This document shows, piece after piece, positions 1-5,645 of a stretch of DNA of 5,645 nt. Numbering within the stretch: the first letter of the stretch is position 1; each line of letters begins with the position of its first letter. The notes below the pieces were generated by a model, which was not told where the DNA came from, searched no databases, and worked only from the letters and a program-made list of their open reading frames with translations. The stretch lies in NCBI GenBank assembly GCA_027489105.1, contig JAIYAJ010000567.1:1-5645 (forward strand). The letters are read 5' to 3'. This DNA is from Zymomonas sp. Its GTDB lineage: Bacteria; Pseudomonadota; Alphaproteobacteria; Sphingomonadales; Sphingomonadaceae. A program made the position numbers and the translations under genes.

Positions 1-1
1 C

Positions 2-498
<497 letters not shown>

Positions 499-499
<1 letters not shown>

Positions 500-1197
500 T
501 GGCCAGCGCTGCGCCCTCCTCCTCCTATTCGGATCGCCGCACGTCGCTCGAAACCTATTTCGATCGCACCGCGTCGAAGACCTGGGAGCAACTGACATCG
601 GACGCACCGGTCAGCGGCATCCGCGCTACAGTTCGTGCAGGCCGCAACCGGATGCGCGACACCCTGCTGTCGTGGCTGCCGGCCGACATGAAAGGGCTCC
701 GGCTGCTTGACGCGGGCTGCGGCACCGGCGCGCTGGCGGTCGAAGCCGCACGGCGCGGGGCATCGGTGGTGGCGATCGACGTGGCGCGCAGCCTGGTCGA
801 GGTCGCCCATCATCGTACGCCGCAGGGCCTGAAGATCGACTGGCGGGTCGGCGATCTGCTCGATCCCGCGCTTGGCCGCTTCGACCATATCGTGGCGATG
901 GACTCGCTGATCCATTACCGCGCGTTCGATATCGTCGACGTGCTGTCGGGTCTGGCGGAGCGCACCGACGGATCGCTGCTGTTCACCTTCGCGCCGTCGA
1001 CGCGGCCGCTCGTCGTCATGCACGCGATCGGCAAGCTGTTCCCGCGCGGCGACCGCGCGCCGGCGATCGAGCCGGTGCGCGAGCGGCTGCTGCACACGTT
1101 GATCGGCGGCGCGATGCCGTCTGCCCGGATCGGCCGCAGCGAGCGCATAGGCAGCGGCTTCTACACCAGCCATGCGCTGGAGGTGCTGCCGGGATGA
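499..1197 (+). CDS. bchM: BchM, magnesium protoporphyrin IX O-methyltransferase
   Basis: This 232-residue enzyme transfers a methyl group from S-adenosylmethionine to the ring-C propionate of Mg-protoporphyrin IX. The product is the monomethyl ester, the substrate of AcsF encoded later in this window. It has a class I methyltransferase fold. Residues 69-77 (LLDAGCGTG) form the glycine-rich SAM loop, residues 91-94 (VAID) hold the acidic residue that binds the SAM ribose, and residues 128-140 (FDHIVAMDSLIHY) form the motif after strand 4 typical of BchM/ChlM. The C-terminal half (residues 165-232) is the substrate-binding part, with FYTSHALEVLPG at the end. The length matches the family (roughly 220-235). 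I chose the ATG at 499, which overlaps the bchL stop (TGATG), over the ATG at 424 in the same frame, which would lie deep inside bchL. No strong Shine-Dalgarno sequence precedes it, only GGGG at 487-490, so coupling to bchL translation is likely. Confidence 0.95.
1179..1183 (+). promoter_or_regulatory. Ribosome binding site of lhaA
   Basis: GGAGG lies inside the end of bchM, 10 bases before the ATG at 1194. It supports this start for lhaA and shows that the gene can recruit ribosomes as well as being coupled to bchM through the ATGA overlap. Confidence 0.75.
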
Positions 1198-2627
1198 GCC
1201 GCGTGGCCGCCTTGCGGAACGGTGCGTTCTGGAACCGCGTGGGTACGCGGTTCCTGCCCTTTGCCGATGCCGCGACGGCCGACCTCCCGCTCGGCCGCCT
1301 GCTGCGGCTGTCGCTGTTCCAGATGTCGGTCGGCATGGCCGCGGTACTGCTGACCGGTACGCTCAACCGGGTGATGATCGTCGAGCTCGGCATGTCGGCG
1401 TCGATCGTCGCTGCCATGGTTTCTCTGCCGTTGCTGTTCGCACCACTGCGCGCGCTGATCGGCTTCCGCTCCGACACGCACCGTTCGGTGCTCGGCTGGA
1501 AGCGGGTACCCTATATCTGGTTCGGGACGCTTCTGCAGTTCGGCGGGCTGGCGTTGCTGCCATTCGGGCTGCTGGTGATGACCGGCGGCGGAACGGGGCC
1601 CGCGATCGTCGGGCAGATCGGTGCCGCCCTGGCCTTCCTGCTGGTGGGCGCGGGGATGCATACGACGCAGACTGCAGGCCTTGCACTTGCGACCGACCTC
1701 GCCACCGAAGATAGCCGGCCGCGCGTGGTCGCTTTGCTCTATGTCATGCTGCTCGTCGGCACATTGGTCAGCGCGCTCGTCATCGGCCGTCTGCTGGCGG
1801 ACTTCACACCGACCAAGCTGGTCCAGATCGTCCAGGGTGCGGCGATGCTGACGATGGTGCTCAACGTCGTCGCGCTGTGGAAGCAGGAAGCCCGCATGCC
1901 GCGCTCGACCATGCCGGCGGTGCCGCGTCCTGCCTTTGGTGCGGTCTGGGCCCCGTTCATCGCCAGTGCGCGGACGCGGCGACTGCTGGTCGCCGTCGGG
2001 CTGGGCGCTGCGGCATTCAGCATGCAGGACGTGCTGCTCGAGCCTTATGGCGGGCAGATCCTGGGCCTCTCGGTCGGGGCGACGACGTCGCTCACCGCGC
2101 TCTGGGCGGTCGGCATGCTCGCCGGTTTCACTTATGCCGCCCGCGCGCTCTCCGCCGGAGCCGACCCGCACCGGCTGGCCGGGTTCGGCAGCGTGGCAGG
2201 CATCGGCGCCTTCCTTTGCGTCATCTTCGCAGGACCGCTCCACTTGCCGGTGCTTCTGGGTATCGGCGCGACCTTCATCGGGGTCGGCGCTGGGCTGTTC
2301 TCTGTCGGCACGCTGACGGCGGCGATGGCGCTGAGCGATGCGGAGCGGACCGGCCTGGCGCTGGGCGCCTGGGGCGCGGTGCAGGCGACGGCCGCAGGCC
2401 TCGCCATCGCGATCGGCGCGATCGTCCGCGACGCGGTGTCGTCTGCAGCGGTCGAAAACCGCTTCGGAGCGACCTTGGCCGCGCCGACGACCGGCTATGC
2501 TCTGGTCTACGCCATCGAGATATTGCTGCTTGTCGCAGCGCTGATCGCCCTTGGACCGCTCGTCCGCAATTATCGGTCCACCCCGTCCTCAACCCGCGGC
2601 TTCGGCCTCAGCGAATTTCCGATCTGA
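1194..2627 (+). CDS. lhaA: LhaA, LH1 assembly protein of the PucC/LhaA (BCD) major-facilitator family
   Basis: This 477-residue polytopic inner-membrane protein belongs to the bacteriochlorophyll delivery branch of the major facilitator superfamily. In purple bacteria LhaA is needed for normal LH1 assembly, probably by handing BChl to, or shepherding, the antenna polypeptides. Family marks are the R-SD-HRS-LGWKRVPYIWFGT block at residues 92-112, the loop between the first helices, and MQDVLLEPYGGQILGLSV at residues 277-294. Hydrophobic stretches are seen at about 42-54, 68-90, 109-129, 138-156, 179-200, 209-228, 265-276, 300-318, 327-346, 351-374, 388-411 and 433-456, consistent with 12 helices. 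Position between bchM and puhA argues for LhaA rather than PucC, which normally sits with the LH2 genes. The start overlaps the bchM stop (ATGA). An 11-base gap separates its TGA from puhA. A transport substrate has not been firmly shown for the family, so direct pigment delivery is inference. Confidence 0.94.
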   Translation: MSRVAALRNGAFWNRVGTRFLPFADAATADLPLGRLLRLSLFQMSVGMAAVLLTGTLNRVMIVELGMSASIVAAMVSLPLLFAPLRALIGFRSDTHRSVLGWKRVPYIWFGTLLQFGGLALLPFGLLVMTGGGTGPAIVGQIGAALAFLLVGAGMHTTQTAGLALATDLATEDSRPRVVALLYVMLLVGTLVSALVIGRLLADFTPTKLVQIVQGAAMLTMVLNVVALWKQEARMPRSTMPAVPRPAFGAVWAPFIASARTRRLLVAVGLGAAAFSMQDVLLEPYGGQILGLSVGATTSLTALWAVGMLAGFTYAARALSAGADPHRLAGFGSVAGIGAFLCVIFAGPLHLPVLLGIGATFIGVGAGLFSVGTLTAAMALSDAERTGLALGAWGAVQATAAGLAIAIGAIVRDAVSSAAVENRFGATLAAPTTGYALVYAIEILLLVAALIALGPLVRNYRSTPSSTRGFGLSEFPI

Positions 2628-2631
2628 AAGG
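2626..2631 (+). promoter_or_regulatory. Ribosome binding site of puhA
   Basis: GAAAGG overlaps the lhaA stop codon and lies seven bases before the ATG at 2639. It fixes the puhA start in the only intergenic gap of the window. Confidence 0.65.
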
Positions 2632-2638
2632 TCCTGCC

Positions 2639-3397
2639 ATGAACCTGGAACTCACGCCCGGCATCGATGTAGCCCTATTGGTCTTCTGGTCGTTCGTCCT
2701 CTTCTTCGTCTGCCTGGTCTTCTACCTGCGCCGCGAAGACCGGCGCGAAGGCTATCCGCTCGAGGATGAGTTCACCGGTCGGGTCGAAACGCCCGGCGGC
2801 CCGCTCAGCACCGCCTCGACCAAGGCGTTCCGCCTGCCCTTCGGCCACGGCTTCGTCACGGCGCCGACCAAGGGCCGCGAGCCGGTGGACATCGCCGCGC
2901 GTCGCACCGACCGCTTCGCCGGCGCGCCATACGAGCCCACCGGCAATCCGCTCGCCGACGGCATCGGCCCGGCCGCCTGGGCCGAGCGCGCCAAGCACCC
3001 CGATCTCGACATGGAGGGCCATCCGCGCATCCTGCCGCTCAGCAAGGCCAATGGCTTCAGCATCGCGCGCGAGGATTCGGACCTGAGTGGCTGGCCGGTG
3101 ATCGGTGCCGACGGCGCGGTCGCAGGCCATGTCACCGACCTGTGGATCGACACCGCCGATCGTCTGGTCCGCTATATCCAGCTGGAAGACGGCATCCTGG
3201 CGCCGATGATGATGGCGAAGGTCAACCGCCGGCAGCGCTGTGTCGTGATCGACGCGATCAACGCTGTGCAGTTCGCGGGCGTGCCCCGCCTCTCCGCCGC
3301 CGACCAGATCACCCTCTACGAGGAGGAGCGCGTCGCCTCCTATTATGGCGGTGGCTATCTCTACGCCAATGCCGGCCGTCAGGAGCCGATCATATGA
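2639..3397 (+). CDS. puhA: PuhA, photosynthetic reaction centre H subunit
   Basis: This 252-residue protein is the H subunit that caps the cytoplasmic side of the L-M reaction-centre core, stabilises it, and carries the proton path to the secondary quinone QB. The short periplasmic N-terminus is followed by one membrane helix at about residues 11-30 (VALLVFWSFVLFFVCLVFYL). Next come the conserved REGYPLE at 36-42, then a soluble domain with PTGNPLADGIGPAAW at 100-114 and the beta-barrel region with DLWID at 167-171 and GVPRLSAADQITLYEEE at 214-230. The length is slightly below the 260 residues of Rhodobacter sphaeroides PuhA. The acidic residues expected along the proton path appear kept (D124, D171, D174, with D174 where the Rhodobacter protein has Glu173). 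His126 of the Rhodobacter protein is replaced by Glu in the motif LDMEGH, while H128 is kept. That comparison uses a recalled Rhodobacter sequence. It is the only gene here with its own intergenic leader. Confidence 0.97.
   Translation: MNLELTPGIDVALLVFWSFVLFFVCLVFYLRREDRREGYPLEDEFTGRVETPGGPLSTASTKAFRLPFGHGFVTAPTKGREPVDIAARRTDRFAGAPYEPTGNPLADGIGPAAWAERAKHPDLDMEGHPRILPLSKANGFSIAREDSDLSGWPVIGADGAVAGHVTDLWIDTADRLVRYIQLEDGILAPMMMAKVNRRQRCVVIDAINAVQFAGVPRLSAADQITLYEEERVASYYGGGYLYANAGRQEPII
3381..3385 (+). promoter_or_regulatory. Ribosome binding site of puhB
   Basis: AGGAG lies inside the end of puhA, eight bases before the ATG at 3394. It supports that start over an internal Met and accompanies the ATGA overlap with the puhA stop. 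Confidence 0.7.
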
Positions 3398-4011
3398 CCG
3401 AGCATGAGATCGAGCCGATCCCCGGCCTGCCGGGACAGCTGCCGCCGGGCGAGCGGATATTGTGGCAAGGTTCGCCCGAGTGGCGCGTTCTGGCTCGATC
3501 TGCTTTTCACACGCGGGGGATCGCTGGCTATTTCGGCCTGCTCATCGCCGTCTCGCTGGCTTTCGGAAGCATCACCGGTGTCGTGATGACAGCCGCTCTC
3601 GGCAGCGTTGCGCTGGGCCTGCTCCATCTGCTCGCCCGCGCTTCGGCACGGACGACGCTGTACACGCTCACCAACCGGCGCATCGTGTTCCGCATCGGCG
3701 TGGCGGTGCCCAAGTGCATCAATCTGCCGCTCAGCCAGATCGCCTCGGTCGACCTCGCCTGCCGCCCTGACGGCACCGGCGATCTGCCGCTGACCCTGCT
3801 GGGCAGCCCGCGCATGGGCTATCTCGCCTTCTGGCCGCATGTCCGCCCCTGGACGGTCGGCACGCCCCGGCCGATGCTGCGTGCGGTACCCGATGCGGCG
3901 AATGTCGCGGCGCTGGTCGCGCGGGCCTGCCTCGCGGCCAATCCCGGCGGGCAGATTGCGGCCGTCGAGGTTCAGACGCAGCCGATGCCGGCCATGGCGC
4001 AGGTCGCATGA
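3394..4011 (+). CDS. puhB: PuhB, reaction centre assembly protein (bacterial PH-like domain)
   Basis: This 205-residue membrane protein is PuhB, which in Rhodobacter capsulatus is required for efficient reaction-centre assembly and affects LH1 indirectly. The N-terminus carries the typical EIEPIPGLPGQLPPGERILWQG segment (residues 5-26, shortened by family comparison to the LPPGE-I-W-G core). Two adjacent hydrophobic stretches follow at about 43-60 and 62-81. The region after them, with YTLTNRRIVFRIG at 90-102 and INLPLSQIASVDL at 109-121, looks like the PH-like fold of YdbT/DUF304-type proteins. Further on is GSPRMGYLAFWPHVRPW at 137-153, close to other PuhB proteins. The C-terminus is Ala-rich and poorly conserved. 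The start overlaps the puhA stop by four bases. Identification rests on sequence resemblance plus the puhA-puhB-puhC order; the molecular action of PuhB is not settled. Confidence 0.92.
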   Translation: MTEHEIEPIPGLPGQLPPGERILWQGSPEWRVLARSAFHTRGIAGYFGLLIAVSLAFGSITGVVMTAALGSVALGLLHLLARASARTTLYTLTNRRIVFRIGVAVPKCINLPLSQIASVDLACRPDGTGDLPLTLLGSPRMGYLAFWPHVRPWTVGTPRPMLRAVPDAANVAALVARACLAANPGGQIAAVEVQTQPMPAMAQVA

Positions 4012-4475
4012 GCACCGCACATGATCACGCCAATATGCTGCCGCGCGGCACGCTGGTCATCGCGGGCGCCATGGTGGCGTTCGCGCTGGCCGCAACCACC
4101 CTGGTCCGGATCACCGGCATGCCGCCGGCCGCCTCGCCGGTTGCCGAGCGCGCAGAGCAGAAGGTCGCGCCGCTCGCCGAGCGCGTGCTGCGCTTCAGCG
4201 ACCGCGCCGACGGCGCCGTGGTGATCGACGACGTCCGCACAGGACGGACCGCTTCGGTGATCGCCCCCGGCGAACAGACCGGCTTCACCCGCGGCGTGAT
4301 GCGCGGGCTGGCCCGCGACCGCCATATGCGCGGCATCGGCGCGGAGCCCCCGTTCCGCCTGACCGCCTGGGCGAACGGGCAACTGTCGCTGACCGACACC
4401 GCCACCGGGCGCACGATCGAACTTTCGAGCTTCGGCGCGACCAATCGCGCAACCTTCGCGGCGCTGCTCAAATGA
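4008..4475 (+). CDS. puhC: PuhC, photosynthetic complex assembly protein
   Basis: This 155-residue protein matches PuhC in size, layout and place. A short cytoplasmic N-terminus rich in His and Asp (residues 1-12) is followed by one membrane helix at about 13-33 (LPRGTLVIAGAMVAFALAAT and the next few residues). The rest is a soluble periplasmic-type domain. It contains LRFSDRADGAVVIDD at 61-75, GRTASVIAPGEQTGFTRGVMRGLAR at about 79-103 (seen here only as the core GEQTGF-RGVMRGLAR), and PFRLTAWANGQLSLTDTATG at 115-134. PuhC mutants of Rhodobacter capsulatus have impaired RC-LH1-PufX growth and organisation, so a role in LH1 organisation around the reaction centre is likely. The ATG overlaps the puhB stop (ATGA). 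Only a weak AGG at 4001-4003, four bases from the start, could serve as a ribosome binding site, so translation probably depends on coupling to puhB. Confidence 0.9.
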   Translation: MSTAHDHANMLPRGTLVIAGAMVAFALAATTLVRITGMPPAASPVAERAEQKVAPLAERVLRFSDRADGAVVIDDVRTGRTASVIAPGEQTGFTRGVMRGLARDRHMRGIGAEPPFRLTAWANGQLSLTDTATGRTIELSSFGATNRATFAALLK

Positions 4476-4756
4476 GCCGCCGGTTCGACATCGGCTGCAC
4501 CGTCGAGGTGGCGCACAGCTTCGAGCATCTCCATGCCCATGTGACGCTCGACAGCGATGTCCAACTCGATGCGGGCGACCGCGTGATCGTCCATGGCGCG
4601 CGCATCATCGTCCCCTTCGGCGGATCGCTGACAGAGCGGCGCACCGCGACCGTGACGCGCGCGCGGCCATGGGAGCGGGCCTTGACCCGCATCAAGGCGC
4701 GGCTGGCACTGACTGAGCTTTATGAAATTGGCTTCTCGCCGGGAGATCATCGATGA
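4472..4756 (+). CDS. bciE: BciE, small subunit of the aerobic (AcsF) cyclase
   Basis: This is a 94-residue soluble protein with no signal peptide or membrane segment. It lies directly upstream of acsF, overlapping both puhC (ATGA at 4472) and acsF (ATGA at 4753). In Rhodobacter sphaeroides a small gene next to acsF in the puh region, bciE, was shown to be needed for activity of the oxygen-dependent Mg-protoporphyrin monomethyl ester cyclase; Ycf54 plays the comparable part in cyanobacteria and plants. The protein here has a short beta-rich N-terminal half (residues 6-62, with [19 protein letters not shown] at 24-42 and IIVPFGG at 45-51). A basic amphipathic segment follows ([24 protein letters not shown], about 67-90). 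The call rests on position, length and this C-terminal LTELYE-FSP end, recalled as typical of the family. No Shine-Dalgarno sequence is visible before the ATG. Many databases would call it hypothetical. A fully separate function is possible but less likely. Confidence 0.78.
   Translation: MSRRFDIGCTVEVAHSFEHLHAHVTLDSDVQLDAGDRVIVHGARIIVPFGGSLTERRTATVTRARPWERALTRIKARLALTELYEIGFSPGDHR
4741..4746 (+). promoter_or_regulatory. Ribosome binding site of acsF
   Basis: GGGAGA lies inside the end of bciE, six bases before the ATG at 4753. It favours this ATG over the second in-frame ATG at 4762. Confidence 0.65.
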
Positions 4757-5645
4757 GCACCATGGCCCTCAAATCGGCAGCGCCTGTCGTCGCGGCGCCG
4801 CAGCACGATCTGCCGATGCCGAGCGTCGAGGAACTGAAGCGCGAGGTGTCGAACGAGACGGTGCTCAGCCCGCGCTTCTACACCACCGACTTCAAGGCGC
4901 TCGACGCGATCGACGTCTCGCGTGTGCGCGCCGAGTGGGACGGGCTCATGGCCGAGATGGAATCGGATCCCAACAAGACCCATTTCAAGAAGGATTCATC
5001 CTTCGACGGCGTGATCGAGCGGATGCCGCCGGAATTGCGCCGCGACTTCATCGACTTCCTGATTTCGTCGATGACCTCCGAATTTTCGGGCTGTCTGCTC
5101 TACGCCGAGATCGCGAAGCGCACGAAGAACCCCGACATGAAGCGGCTGATGAAGTTCCTCGCGCGCGACGAGAGCCGGCATGCGGGCTTCATCAACGACA
5201 GCCTGAAGGACGCCGGGATCGGGATCGACCTGTCCTTCCTGAGCAAGGCCAAGAAATACACCTATTTCCAGCCCAAGTTCATCATCTACGCGACCTATCT
5301 GTCCGAGAAGATCGGCTATGCGCGCTACATCCGGATCTTTCGCCACCTCGAAAAGCATCCCGAACAGCGCTTTCACCCGATCTTCGAATGGTTCGAGAGC
5401 TGGTGCAACGACGAGTTCCGCCATGGCGAGGCGCTGGCGCTGCTGATCCGCGCCGACCCGAAGATGACGCAGGGGATCAACCGCCTGTGGATCCGCTTCT
5501 TCATCCTGTCGGTCTATGCGACGATGTATGTGCGCGACCACAACCGGCCTGTGTTTCACGCCGCACTGGGCGTCGATACGACCGAATATGATTACAACGT
5601 GTTCGACATCTGCACCGCGATCAGTCGGCAGGTCTTTCCGGTCGA
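4753..5645 (+). CDS. acsF: AcsF, aerobic Mg-protoporphyrin IX monomethyl ester oxidative cyclase (5' part)
   Basis: AcsF is a di-iron monooxygenase that uses O2 and reductant to form the fifth (E) ring, turning Mg-protoporphyrin IX monomethyl ester into protochlorophyllide. The window holds 297 codons plus two bases of an open frame; the family is usually about 350-360 residues, so roughly the last sixth is cut off by the window edge, not by a mutation. The N-terminus (1-24) is variable. Then come [11 protein letters not shown] at 37-47 and [14 protein letters not shown] at 107-120. The two ferritin-like metal-binding boxes are DESRH at 139-143 and DEFRH at 220-224. E110 and E185 (in TYLSEKIGY) are plausible further ligands, and [20 protein letters not shown] lies at 244-263. 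The ATG at 4753 overlaps the bciE stop. Its presence points to BChl synthesis under oxygen. The residue-to-iron assignment is inferred from motif spacing. Confidence 0.96.
   Translation, partial: MSTMALKSAAPVVAAPQHDLPMPSVEELKREVSNETVLSPRFYTTDFKALDAIDVSRVRAEWDGLMAEMESDPNKTHFKKDSSFDGVIERMPPELRRDFIDFLISSMTSEFSGCLLYAEIAKRTKNPDMKRLMKFLARDESRHAGFINDSLKDAGIGIDLSFLSKAKKYTYFQPKFIIYATYLSEKIGYARYIRIFRHLEKHPEQRFHPIFEWFESWCNDEFRHGEALALLIRADPKMTQGINRLWIRFFILSVYATMYVRDHNRPVFHAALGVDTTEYDYNVFDICTAISRQVFPV

Noticed and set aside
1161..2243. Long minus-strand open frame (360 codons) opposite lhaA
   Set aside because: It is the mirror of a high-GC gene with strong third-position bias. The translation is rich in Arg, Gln, His and Asp with no recognisable domain, while the + strand encodes a clear LhaA across the same bases.
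1877..2638. Possible N-terminal extension of puhA, since its frame stays open far upstream
   Set aside because: The upstream part is the out-of-frame shadow of lhaA. PuhA homology begins at the ATG at 2639, which has a ribosome binding site.
4232..4246. Small inverted repeat, CGTCC and GGACG around a five-base loop, inside puhC
   Set aside because: A five-base stem in high-GC coding sequence is expected by chance. There is no T-run after it and no gene boundary nearby, so it is not a terminator.
4722..5591. Plus-strand open frame of 289 codons overlapping acsF
   Set aside because: It is in another frame of acsF and reads as Arg-rich nonsense. The true acsF frame is open to the window end and carries both iron-binding boxes.
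5592..5645. Apparent lack of a stop codon for acsF
   Set aside because: The frame is intact to the last base and the protein is still short of normal family length, so the gene simply runs past the window edge.

Overview
The window is an internal piece of a photosynthesis gene cluster from a purple, BChl a-making alphaproteobacterium. All genes are on the + strand and almost every base is coding. The order is bchL (3' part) - bchM - lhaA - puhA - puhB - puhC - bciE - acsF (5' part). This order, the high GC content and the protein sequences fit an aerobic anoxygenic phototroph. Sphingomonadales is my best guess, but that placement rests on general resemblance and not on a tree. No BchE-type anaerobic cyclase lies in the window; only the oxygen-dependent cyclase AcsF is seen.

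Layout. Positions 2-499 hold the last 165 codons of bchL, the ATP-driving iron protein of dark-operative protochlorophyllide reductase. Positions 499-1197 hold bchM, the Mg-protoporphyrin IX methyltransferase. Positions 1194-2627 hold lhaA, a 12-helix-class membrane protein of the PucC/LhaA family needed for LH1 assembly. Positions 2639-3397 hold puhA, the reaction-centre H subunit. Positions 3394-4011 and 4008-4475 hold puhB and puhC, which assist RC-LH1 assembly. Positions 4472-4756 hold a 94-residue protein best read as BciE, the small partner of alphaproteobacterial AcsF. From 4753 to the window end runs acsF, open because the window stops inside the gene; 297 codons are present.

The genes work together in two ways. 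BchM makes Mg-protoporphyrin monomethyl ester, AcsF with BciE closes the fifth ring of that ester, and BchL acts one step later on protochlorophyllide. LhaA, PuhA, PuhB and PuhC build the reaction-centre/LH1 core that receives the finished pigment. The genes look like one transcription unit: six of seven junctions overlap by 1 or 4 bases, and the only gap is 11 bases before puhA. I see no terminator, RNA gene, mobile element, repeat array or CRISPR.

This is a known type of locus, not a new system. The points most worth a second look are the BciE-AcsF pair, the absence of a visible ribosome binding site at bciE, and a His-to-Glu difference at the H-subunit metal/proton-entry site.
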